Assembly (NCBI GenBank): GCA_038562555.1
Contig: JBCFBK010000031.1
Coordinates: 1 to 64,000 of the forward strand
DNA: 64,000 bases
Source: JBCFBK01 sp038562555
GTDB lineage: Bacteria > Bacteroidota > Bacteroidia > Bacteroidales > Prolixibacteraceae
Direction of reading: 5' to 3'
Under the pieces are notes generated by a model. It was given only the letters and a program-made list of their open reading frames with translations, was not told the origin of the DNA and did no database searches. Shown here in pieces: positions 1-7,524 of the stretch (its first letter is position 1; every line of letters begins with the position of its first letter). Both the position numbers and the translations under genes were made by a program.

Positions 1-4
1 GGTT

Positions 5-382
5 ATGGCAGAAAAGACCAGATATTCGGATGCGGAGCTCGAGGAATTCAAACAACTGATCCTGTCGAAGCTTGAAAAAGCCCAGAAGGATTATGAACTA
101 TACAAGAATTCACTTACGCAGAGCGATGGAAATGACACGCAGGACACCTCTCCGACATTTAAAGTGTTGGAAGAAGGTGCCGCAACGCTTTCCAAGGAAG
201 AAGCAGGCAAGCTGGCTCAACGCCAGCAAAAGTTTATTCAGCATTTACAGGCTGCTTTGATTCGTATCGAAAACAAGACTTACGGGATCTGTCGTGAGAC
301 AGGTAAACTGATTTCGAAAGAACGTTTACGGGCTGTGCCTCACGCTACCCTGAGCATTGATGCGAAGAATAACCAGAAATAG
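5..382 (+). CDS. DksA/TraR-family protein with degenerate zinc finger
   Basis: 125-residue protein of the DksA/TraR type, whose members bind the RNA polymerase secondary channel and modulate transcription. The N-terminal two thirds is charged and helical (coiled-coil-like, about residues 8-88). The C-terminal part keeps the family pattern YGICRETGKLISKERL and RAVP. The canonical four-cysteine zinc site is almost gone: only one Cys remains (in YGIC), the second position is Thr, and the last CxxC is replaced by TLSI. It lies about 70 bases upstream of lspA on the same strand. Degenerate fingers are common in Bacteroidota relatives. The family call is solid; the regulatory targets are unknown. 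Confidence 0.85.
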   Translation: MAEKTRYSDAELEEFKQLILSKLEKAQKDYELYKNSLTQSDGNDTQDTSPTFKVLEEGAATLSKEEAGKLAQRQQKFIQHLQAALIRIENKTYGICRETGKLISKERLRAVPHATLSIDAKNNQK

Positions 383-450
383 GAGCATAATCTATAAAGA
401 GAGATGATTGGAAGGACTGTTTCCGGTCATTTTTTTTAGGAATCGTCAGT

Positions 451-1119
451 ATGTCAAAACTTCAAAAATCGTTTTTAATCGTTTTTTTAATTCTGTTAGC
501 CGATCAGGTTTTCAAGATCTGGATTAAGACAAATATGTATCTGGGAGAAGAATTTCCGGTTATAGGCGATTGGTTTCTGATCCATTTTGTCGAAAATAAC
601 GGGATGGCCTTCGGATTTGAATTTGCAGGCGAATACGGCAAAATTTTTCTGAGTGTTTTCCGCATCATCGCGGTAACCGCCATTGGGTGGTACCTGGTAA
701 AGCTGGTAAAAAAGGAAAACGTCCCTATGGGTTTTGTCGTTTGTGTTTCGCTGATCCTGGCGGGGGCCATCGGCAACATTATCGACAGTGCCTTTTACGG
801 AATGATCTTTAATGAGAGCTACGGGCAGGTTGCCACCTTGTTTCCTGAGGGAGGCGGTTATTCGTCTTTCCTGCACGGGAAAGTAGTTGACATGCTTTAT
901 TTCCCGCTGGTTTCGGGCTATTATCCGAAATGGATCCCGGGCATAGGCGGCAATGAATTTCTGTTTTTCAGACCAGTGTTCAATATCGCCGACTCTTCGA
1001 TCACAATTGGTATTTTCAGTATCATCTTGTTTTACTGGAAGTTTTTCAGTCATTTGGATCAAAAGAAAGAAGAAGCAGCTGCCGGACAGGAGGAGCAGGA
1101 GGGGAAGACAGAAGCCTGA
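451..1119 (+). CDS. lspA: Lipoprotein signal peptidase (signal peptidase II)
   Basis: Inner-membrane aspartic protease that cleaves the signal peptide from diacylated prolipoproteins. It has 222 residues with four predicted membrane helices (near 8-26, 66-86, 95-112 and 183-200). The catalytic aspartates are visible as D147 in HGKVVDM and D181 in FNIADSS; the supporting GNIID motif has D112. It is longer than proteobacterial LspA (about 165 residues) because of an insert between D112 and D147 and a charged Glu/Lys-rich C-terminal tail, as is usual in Bacteroidota. The window encodes many lipoproteins that would be its substrates. A large minus-strand ORF over the same bases is a shadow. Confidence 0.95.
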   Translation: MSKLQKSFLIVFLILLADQVFKIWIKTNMYLGEEFPVIGDWFLIHFVENNGMAFGFEFAGEYGKIFLSVFRIIAVTAIGWYLVKLVKKENVPMGFVVCVSLILAGAIGNIIDSAFYGMIFNESYGQVATLFPEGGGYSSFLHGKVVDMLYFPLVSGYYPKWIPGIGGNEFLFFRPVFNIADSSITIGIFSIILFYWKFFSHLDQKKEEAAAGQEEQEGKTEA

Positions 1120-1254
1120 GCGTGCAGTAATTTTTAATTTTTTACTTGTGTATTTTGCGGCAATGTCGTAAACTTGCAATCCCGAAAACAGGCCTTGCAA
1201 ACCATCTGCAGCCGCATCGGGAAAGGGCGAAAAAAAATTGATAAAAGATATTCA

Positions 1255-1328
1255 GGGCCCATAGCTCAGTTGGTTAGAGCACCTGACTCATAATCAGGGA
1301 GTCACTGGTTCAAGCCCAGTTGGGCCCA
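1255..1328 (+). tRNA. tRNA with CAT anticodon (Met or lysidine-modified Ile2)
   Basis: A 74-base cloverleaf. The acceptor arm GGGCCCA (1255-1261) pairs with TGGGCCC (1321-1327), with discriminator A at 1328. The D-loop contains AGTTGGTTAGA. The anticodon stem CCTGA/TCAGG encloses loop CTCATAA with anticodon CAT at 1289-1291, and the T-arm contains GGTTCAAGCCC. The 3' CCA is not encoded. CAT can mean elongator Met, initiator Met, or Ile read through lysidine. The acceptor pair G1-C72 argues against an initiator, but Met versus Ile2 cannot be settled here. Confidence 0.93.
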
Positions 1329-1339
1329 CGGTCGTAGTC

Positions 1340-1374
1340 AGAGAGTTACAAACGTTTTGTAGCTCTCTTTTCTT
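1340..1374 (+). terminator. Intrinsic terminator after the tRNA
   Basis: AGAGAG-T-TACAAA, a short loop, then TTTGTAG-CTCTCT forms a hairpin with one mismatch near the base, followed by a T-rich run (TTTTCTTTT). It starts 12 bases after the tRNA 3' end and fits a Rho-independent terminator for a single-gene tRNA transcript. Confidence 0.75.
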
Positions 1375-1490
1375 TTGTATGGAATCAATCCAGGCGTATC
1401 ACTCGTTTGCCCGGTTTCGGCTCAATTGCGAATACACTCTATTCGTAATTGAAAAAAGTTCGGTGTTCCCAACAATATCTCGAAAAAGGT

Positions 1491-2531
1491 TTATTCATGC
1501 TCATGCCGGTGGTGCAGATCCGGATCGTGGGGATGCTCGTGGGTGATCGCCTGATGGGTATGGAGATGCGAATGCCATTTCCGGGGAGAGGCTGTTTGTG
1601 CATTGTGGCTATGGGTATGATGCCCGTCTGAATGCTGATGGTAATGAACGTGCTGCATAACCGTATGGGTGTGCCGGTGTTTATGGGCAGACCTGTTGGT
1701 AACCATCACGGCCAGAGCCAGAAGTACAATGGAAACAGCGTGAACCCATTGGAAGGGTTCGTGAACAATTAAATACGACAGGATCACACCCCAGACGGGT
1801 GCCGTGGAAAACAGGATCTGACTTCGGGTTGCCCCGATATTTTGCGCTGAAACTACATAAAGTACAATGCTGATCCCATAAGCGAAAATTCCTGTTACAA
1901 CGGCAGGTATTGCGTCTCGCAACGTGACGACCTGACCCGCAACGATGCATCCGATCGCTAAATTGACCGAACCGGCTGCCAGTCCCTTCACGAAAGTGAC
2001 GGTTTGAGGAGAAGCGCCGTCTGAAATGGCAGTTAGTTGGTTATCAACGGCCCAGCAGGCGCATGCCGCGGTGATCAGCAAGCCCGGGGTGATGCCGCTT
2101 GCTCCTTCGCCCAGGCTGGTGAATATACCGGCCAAAACAGTTAAGAAAACTGCAACCCATGTGTTCCGCTCAAGCGTATCGCGGAAGATCAGAACACCCA
2201 GAACCGCGGTTGCCACCAATTCCATATTCAGCCAAATGGAAACAGAAGCTGCATTGGCTGTTTTCAGGCCGGCCAACAGGAGCAGAGGACCTGCAAACCC
2301 GCCAAAGAAAATGATACCGGTGGTTTTTGCCCGGCTGCCCGGTTGAAACAGCAACTTCAGGTTATTGTTTTTCCTGAAAATGTAAGGCAGCATGGCCAAA
2401 GCAGCGCCCAAATAGAGTAAGCCGGCGAGTTGAAACGAGTTTAAGCCGTTCAACAGCAGCTTACTGAAAGGGGTAGCCACGCCAAACAGACACCCGGAAA
2501 GAATACCAGTTATAACTGCCAACCGCCTCAT
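1491..2531 (-). CDS. EamA/DMT-family exporter with histidine-rich C-terminal tail
   Basis: Ten-helix drug/metabolite transporter. Residues 1-282 contain the two EamA halves; signs include GCLFGVATPFSKLLLNG at the start and the second-half helix ATRSQILFSTAPVWGVILSY. The odd part is residues 283-346: 64 residues with 23 histidines, many as HxH pairs (for example HKHRHTHT and HHRHEHE), ending at the stop codon. Such tails bind Zn, Ni, Co or Cu in metal transporters and chaperones, so a metal-related substrate or metal-gated activity is a reasonable inference, although EamA proteins usually export metabolites. The HxlR gene lies 130 bases upstream on the same strand. Substrate unknown. Confidence 0.88.
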   Translation of the reverse strand: MRRLAVITGILSGCLFGVATPFSKLLLNGLNSFQLAGLLYLGAALAMLPYIFRKNNNLKLLFQPGSRAKTTGIIFFGGFAGPLLLLAGLKTANAASVSIWLNMELVATAVLGVLIFRDTLERNTWVAVFLTVLAGIFTSLGEGASGITPGLLITAACACWAVDNQLTAISDGASPQTVTFVKGLAAGSVNLAIGCIVAGQVVTLRDAIPAVVTGIFAYGISIVLYVVSAQNIGATRSQILFSTAPVWGVILSYLIVHEPFQWVHAVSIVLLALAVMVTNRSAHKHRHTHTVMQHVHYHQHSDGHHTHSHNAQTASPRKWHSHLHTHQAITHEHPHDPDLHHRHEHE

Positions 2532-2614
2532 ACAAGGGTTTTATTCAAAATTACGTATTTCTTAGAATATCACGAAGGTGGGAAGCAAAAGACAACCCCG
2601 GAGAATGGTGGGAG

Positions 2615-2651
2615 CCTTCGCCGATCGTTCGCTGCTCCTTCGCTGATCGTT
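2615..2651. repeat. Two direct 15-bp repeats between HxlR and EamA genes
   Basis: CCTTCGCCGATCGTT at 2615-2629 recurs as CCTTCGCTGATCGTT at 2637-2651, 14 of 15 bases identical with a period of 22. The pair sits in the 129-base gap between the regulator and transporter genes on the minus strand. It could be a regulator site with two turns of the helix between copies, or a chance duplication. Confidence 0.4.
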
Positions 2652-2660
2652 GGGTGAAGG

Positions 2661-3041
2661 TCAGGGGTGCCCGTGTGTGACCGCGGGAGAGGCACCTGAA
2701 ATGACTCCCTGGGTGATTTCTTCAAAGTGCTCCAGGGCCCAGCTAACCATCATCGCGACTGCCGGCATTAATTCTTTACCGGTTTCTGTCAGTGAATATT
2801 CGACACGGGGAGGAATTTCAGGGTACATTTTCCGGTTAATCAGTTTATTTTCTTCCAGACGCTTTAAAGTATTCGACAACATTTTTTGCGAAATATCAGG
2901 GATGGCTGCGCATAAATCCTTGTAACGCATAACATCGTTCCTGTTTAAGGTACTCAGAATTAATAACGACCATTTATCGCTCATCCGGCTTAAAATATTC
3001 CGGATCGGGCACGTCGGATGTAAGGGATCTAAATACAGCAT
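2661..3041 (-). CDS. HxlR-family winged-helix transcriptional regulator
   Basis: 126-residue MarR-like regulator. The N-terminal CPIRNIL with C11 and the core SDKWSLLILSTL are the HxlR signature. The helix-turn-helix is ISQKMLSNTLKRLEENKLI, followed by the wing PPRVEYSLTETGKEL. HxlR proteins are DNA-binding dimers that often sense electrophiles, quinones or oxidants through the N-terminal Cys. It lies just upstream of the EamA exporter on the same strand and diverges from the cupin gene, either of which could be its target. A -7-like box (CAAACTTA on the plus strand, 3063-3070) lies just upstream of the start. Confidence 0.92.
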   Translation of the reverse strand: MLYLDPLHPTCPIRNILSRMSDKWSLLILSTLNRNDVMRYKDLCAAIPDISQKMLSNTLKRLEENKLINRKMYPEIPPRVEYSLTETGKELMPAVAMMVSWALEHFEEITQGVISGASPAVTHGHP

Positions 3042-3062
3042 AAAGTTCCGTTTTTATGAGTT

Positions 3063-3070
3063 CAAACTTA
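3063..3070 (-). promoter_or_regulatory. Possible -7 box for the HxlR gene
   Basis: Read on the minus strand this is TAAGTTTG, an exact match to the Bacteroidota -7 consensus TAnnTTTG, 22 bases upstream of the HxlR start. No clear TTG -33 partner is seen at the usual 19-21 base distance, so this is tentative. Confidence 0.3.
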
Positions 3071-3256
3071 ATAAATAATCTCTTTTGGAGAGTAAGATTC
3101 CTGTAAGCGTGTAGTTGTTTTGCAGGAGATTAACTTTTTCAACACATAACGTCTTGTTTTATAGCAATTCTAACCAACAGCGCAGGTTACTAACCCATTT
3201 GCACAAACCCGAAACATGGCCGACCTTTGGGGAAACTCTTTAAATGTAACAGAATC

Positions 3257-3691
3257 ATGCAAAATTTAATCGTCAGAAATGTCAACACCCTGCAGGGTGA
3301 AAAAATCAACCGCGACGGGAACGAGTTTACGGTGAAAAAAGTAATTCCCGACAACGAGACTTCAAAATGCCGCGCAAGTTTCGTGGAACTGGAGCCAGGA
3401 AATTTTGCCTATGGGTATCATTACCACGAGGCGAACGAAGAGGTGTTTTACATCATTAGCGGAACCGGGGTAATCCGGACCCTTGATGGCGATATCCAGG
3501 TAAAAGCCGGAGATGTCATTGGATTTCCAACCGGCGAAAAAGGCGCCCATGTCATGAAAAATGAATCGGACAGTGAAAAACTGGTTTACATCGATTTTGG
3601 CACAACCATAAGTCCGGAGATTGTCCATCTTCCCGATTTCAATAAAATTATGGTGATTGGAAACGAAGTGAATGGCGTTTACGATAAATAA
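3257..3691 (+). CDS. Single-domain cupin protein
   Basis: 144 residues from the ATG at 3257; an in-frame TTG at 3227 would add ten residues, but ATG is more likely. The conserved cupin motif 1 is visible as YHYHEANEEVFYIISG, giving two His and a Glu metal ligand. Motif 2 is GDVIGFPTGEKGAHVM with the third His. Such proteins bind Fe, Mn, Ni or Zn and act as isomerases, dioxygenases or sugar-binding proteins; the exact reaction cannot be read from the sequence. It has its own intergenic region, divergent from the HxlR gene, which suggests control by that regulator. Confidence 0.85.
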   Translation: MQNLIVRNVNTLQGEKINRDGNEFTVKKVIPDNETSKCRASFVELEPGNFAYGYHYHEANEEVFYIISGTGVIRTLDGDIQVKAGDVIGFPTGEKGAHVMKNESDSEKLVYIDFGTTISPEIVHLPDFNKIMVIGNEVNGVYDK

Positions 3692-4038
3692 CCGGATTAA
3701 CTGGCCTTGTGTCCAGGGTAAATAGGTATTGAGTAGGGCTGCAGCAGGAACCTGGAAAAGAGAAAACTAACCCGGGTTCCTTCCCGGAAAAGAAGAGCCC
3801 GCCGCAGTGCTAGTGATACTCCGGTTGTACGTTTATATGGTCGTAAGTTCAGGCTGTAGATCCGTAAAGCCTGTTGCGTCCGTTGCTTCCCCATGTGAGG
3901 TTATAATTCTACAATCCGAATTAGTTCCGGCTTTGCCCGGGTACGCTGAACAAGGGTTCTGCTGCGGTCCCGGAAATGTTCAGCGACTTCAGCATGTTCT
4001 TTGTAGGCCATTAGTCATTCGATATTACGGCGTTTGAA
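3692..4038. other. Intergenic region without a recognisable gene
   Basis: 347 bases between the cupin and the GH13 gene. Short ORFs exist on both strands (for example 3807-4037), but their translations have no signal peptide, domain or family resemblance. No exact -7 box or strong terminator hairpin was found. It presumably carries the promoter of the glycogen/trehalose block. Confidence 0.5.
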
Positions 4039-5688
4039 ATGGAAACAAGGAATAATTTCGTTTGGTGGCACAAAGGGATCTTTTATCAGATTTATCCGCG
4101 GTCGTTTCAGGACAGCAACGGAGATGGCGTCGGCGATTTGCCGGGCATTTTGAAGCGGATCGATTATTTACAGTGGCTGGGAGTTGACGCCGTTTGGGTA
4201 TCGCCGGTTTATCCCTCGCCGATGGCAGATTTTGGCTACGATATCTCTGATTATCTTGGCATTCATCCGTTGTTTGGCACGATGGACGACATGGACAGGC
4301 TGATTGCCGAAGTACATGCCAGGGGAATGAAGCTGATTCTGGATCTGGTTCCTAACCATACTTCCGACCAGCATCCCTGGTTTATCGAGTCGCGTTCATC
4401 GCGCAATAATCCGAAACGCAACTGGTATATCTGGCGTGACGTCCGCAATGACGGCGGACCCCCAAACAACTGGCTGAGTGCGTTCGGTGGAAGCGGCTGG
4501 GAATGGGATGAGAAGACCGGACAGTATTATTATCACGCCTTCCTGAAAGAGCAACCCGATCTGAACTGGAGGAATCCGGGGGTTCAGGAAGCTATGCTGA
4601 ACGTGATGCGGTACTGGCTCGACAGGGGCGTGGACGGCTTCCGGGTCGATGTGATGTGGCATATGATCAAGGATGAGCAGTTTCGCGATAATCCGCCCAA
4701 CCCGGATTACCAGCCGTACATGAATACCTATGAACAGCTTAGACCGGTTTATTCATCCGACCAGCCCGAGGTACACAGCATCATCAAAAAAATGCGGAAG
4801 GTACTGGATGAATACGACGAACGGATGATGATCGGCGAGATTTATCTTCCCGTTACCAACCTCGTGAGATACTACGGCGCAGACAACAAAGGTGCCAACC
4901 TGCCATTTAACTTTCAACTGCTTTTCCGGCCGTGGGATGCCCAGGAAATTGCTGCAACCATCGATGAATACGAAGGCGCCCTGCCGGCGAACGGCTGGCC
5001 CAACTGGGTGCTGGGAAACCACGATAACCCGCGCATTACGAGCAGGATCGGAGTAGAGCAGGCAAAAGTAGCCGCCATCATGCTGCTTACGTTAAGAGGC
5101 ACGCCCACCATCTATTATGGCGAGGAAATCGGCATGCGTGATGTTCCGATTCCGCCCGAGGAAATCGTGGATCCGCAGGGCCTTAACATGCCCGGCAAGA
5201 ACCTGAGCCGCGATCCTTACCGCACACCCATGCAATGGAGCAGTGAGGAGCATGCGGGCTTTACCGGCGGGAGACCCTGGTTAAGGATTAATAAAGCCTA
5301 TCCGCGTGAAAACGTTGAAGCGCAGAAAAACGATCCCTATTCCATGCTTTCACTCTACCGGCGATTAATCGATTTGCGGCGAAGAGAAAGCTCGCTTACC
5401 TTCGGCGCTTATTTTCCGGTTTTTGCCGACCGGCAAATGCTGGCTTACTGCAGGAGGTTCGATGGGGAATCGGAGTTTCTGATTATCCTGAATTTGACGC
5501 ACCGCCCGTGTTATTTTAAGACGTCGAAAATCTGCCTGAAGGGTGTGGTGGAGGTTGCAACGGTGCCCGATATGGAAGGGATGCGGGTTGAAGGAAGTAT
5601 TAATCTGGGCGGAGACGAAGCAATGATTATCCGGCTTGACAGAAAAACGATTAAAAAAGCAAATGAGCCAATCACAAACAGACCGTAA
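4039..5688 (+). CDS. GH13 alpha-glucosidase (alpha-amylase family)
   Basis: 549-residue alpha-amylase-family enzyme with a (beta/alpha)8 barrel and a small C-terminal beta domain. The family regions are visible: DLVPNHTS (region I), GFRVDVMWH with nucleophile D204 (region II), MIGEIY with acid/base E267 (region III) and GNHDNPR with D329 (region IV). No signal peptide is seen, so it is probably cytoplasmic. The start WWHKGIFYQIYPRSFQD resembles oligo-1,6-glucosidase, alpha-glucosidase and trehalose-synthase-like subfamilies; the 549-residue length and lack of a maltokinase domain favour an exo-acting alpha-glucosidase on maltodextrins. It is the first gene of the trehalose block and overlaps treZ by 26 bases, implying co-transcription. 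Confidence 0.88.
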   Translation: METRNNFVWWHKGIFYQIYPRSFQDSNGDGVGDLPGILKRIDYLQWLGVDAVWVSPVYPSPMADFGYDISDYLGIHPLFGTMDDMDRLIAEVHARGMKLILDLVPNHTSDQHPWFIESRSSRNNPKRNWYIWRDVRNDGGPPNNWLSAFGGSGWEWDEKTGQYYYHAFLKEQPDLNWRNPGVQEAMLNVMRYWLDRGVDGFRVDVMWHMIKDEQFRDNPPNPDYQPYMNTYEQLRPVYSSDQPEVHSIIKKMRKVLDEYDERMMIGEIYLPVTNLVRYYGADNKGANLPFNFQLLFRPWDAQEIAATIDEYEGALPANGWPNWVLGNHDNPRITSRIGVEQAKVAAIMLLTLRGTPTIYYGEEIGMRDVPIPPEEIVDPQGLNMPGKNLSRDPYRTPMQWSSEEHAGFTGGRPWLRINKAYPRENVEAQKNDPYSMLSLYRRLIDLRRRESSLTFGAYFPVFADRQMLAYCRRFDGESEFLIILNLTHRPCYFKTSKICLKGVVEVATVPDMEGMRVEGSINLGGDEAMIIRLDRKTIKKANEPITNRP

Positions 5689-7524
5689 TGGGAGACGTGA
5701 GCACGTTTTTAAGGTATGGGCCCCCAAAAAAAACAGCATGCAGTTGCACCTGGTATATCCCAATGAGCAGACGATCGGGATGCAACGGGATGACGACGGA
5801 TACTTCGTCGTTGACGTAGATGTACCAACGGGTGCCCGATACTATTTTAAACCCGATGGTGAGGCAGATTATCCTGATCCGGCTTCTCATTTTCAGCCCG
5901 AAGGTGTTCACGGACCTTCTGAACTCGTCGACCATCCGGCATTTCAATGGCAGGACCAGCGCTGGAAAGGGATCCCTTTTAAAGAGCTGATCCTGTATGA
6001 ACTCCATGTGGGGACATTTACCGAAGAAGGGACTTTTGAAGCAGTTATTCCTTTGCTTGAAGAACTTGCCGAAGTTGGAATAAATGCCCTGGAACTTATG
6101 CCGGTGGGACAATTCCCGGGAAACCGCAACTGGGGTTATGATCAAACCTTTCCGTATGCAGTCCAGAATTCATACGGCGGTCCCGGGGGCCTGAAGAGAC
6201 TGGTTGATGCCTGCCACCGGACCGGTATCGCTGTATTTCTGGACGTAATTTATAATCACCTCGGGCCTGAAGGAAACTATTTTCAGCATTTTGGCCCATA
6301 TTTCTCCGACAAGTACATCACGCCATGGGGGAGAGCTTTGAACTTTGACGGCGAGTGGTCGGAGGGGGTCCGGGAATATTTCGCGGACAATGCCCTGCAC
6401 TGGTTTGAACATTATCACATCGACGGGCTCCGGTGCGACGCTGTTCATGCGGTATTCGACTCGGGCGCTGTAAATTTTTGGGAGCTGACCACCGGGAAAG
6501 TCAACGCGCTGCAACAAAAGCTTGGCCGCCCGTTATACCTGATTGCCGAAAGTGATCTGAACAACCCAAAAGTGATTAACAGTCCCGAAACGGGTGGCTA
6601 TGGATTTACGGCCCAGTGGCTCGACGATTTTCACCATGCCCTCTACGTTTTGCTTGACAAGAACGGNNNNNNNNNNGAAAGAATTATGTCGACTTCGGGC
6701 AGGTGGAGCAACTGGCAAAAGCATACACCGACGGCTTTGTTCACAGCGGTGAATATGTGAAATTTCGTAAACGCAAACACGGAAGATCGTCGGCCGGGAT
6801 CGACGGCGATAAATTCGTCGCCTTTATTCAGAATCACGACCTGGTAGGGAACCATCCGTTATCGAAAAGGCTGAGTGCTCTTGTTAATTTTGAACAGGCG
6901 CAATTGGCGGCCGCAGCGCTCCTGCTTTCTCCGTATGTTCCGATGCTGTTTATGGGTGAAGAATACAGTGAAGATAACCCCTTCTGCTATTTTGTAAGTC
7001 ACTCTGAGGACAAGCTGATCGAAGCCGTCCGCGAAGGCCGGAAAAAAGAATTTAAAGACTTTCATTGGGACGTCGAGCCGCCCGACCCGCAGGATGAGGA
7101 TACCTTTTACCGTTCCAAAATACACTGGCACAAACGCACCGGGCGGCAATATCGCGCGATGCTGGAATGGCATAAAGCGCTGATCACCCTGCGCAAGACG
7201 CACCCTGTTCTGAACAGTTATAAGAAAAATAACGTCCGGGTGTCCGTGACCGGGCAATCGGGGTTTACACTTCACCGGCAAACGGATAATGGTCTGCTGC
7301 ATCTTGTGGCCTTCTTTAACCTTTCGGATGAAACAGTTGCCTTTACATTCCCGTACCGGGCTTACCGGTGGGTGAAACTGCTGGACTCGCGCGACGGAAA
7401 ATGGGTAACAAGGTCCGACAACGACGTAACCGGTATTCATCCCGACAGTGCCGTTTCGAACGATCGGATCGTTTGCCGTCCGCTAAGCGTTATTCTCTAT
7501 GAATCTTTACAGGAGGAAAGGTAG
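5663..7524 (+). CDS. treZ: Malto-oligosyltrehalose trehalohydrolase, copy 1 (interrupted by an assembly gap)
   Basis: Releases trehalose from the maltooligosyltrehalose made by TreY. An N-terminal CBM48-like domain (VFKVWAPKK) is followed by a GH13 barrel with IDGLRCDAVHAVFD (nucleophile), IAESDLNN (acid) and IQNHDLVGNH. Ten N at 6667-6676 split the reading frame: upstream it ends ...LLDKNG, downstream it resumes KNYVDFGQVEQLAKA one frame off. This is a placeholder gap, not a proven frameshift. Against the second copy, exactly one further residue would restore alignment, meaning about 2 missing bases rather than 10. Corrected length would be about 617 residues, normal for TreZ. The ATG at 5663 (MSQSQTDRNG) is preferred over an upstream in-frame start at 5636. 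The stop codon abuts that of the convergent glgX gene. Confidence 0.9.
6667..6676. other. Scaffold gap of ten N
   Basis: A run of ten undetermined bases, inside treZ copy 1, joins two reading frames. The number of real bases must be 2 modulo 3 for an intact gene, so ten is an arbitrary filler. Confidence 0.98.

Noticed and set aside
496..1200. A 234-codon minus-strand ORF covering lspA
   Set aside because: LspA on the plus strand is unambiguous; this is an antisense shadow with atypical composition.
1120..1254. TATTTTGC near 1151 as a tRNA promoter
   Set aside because: It falls one base short of TAnnTTTG and is about 100 bases from the tRNA; not enough to call.
3697..4037. Short ORFs on both strands in the gap before the GH13 gene
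   Set aside because: Translations show no signal peptide, domain or codon pattern, and they overlap each other.
6667..6703. treZ copy 1 as a true frameshift or phase-variable gene
   Set aside because: The frame change coincides exactly with ten N, so it is an assembly gap.
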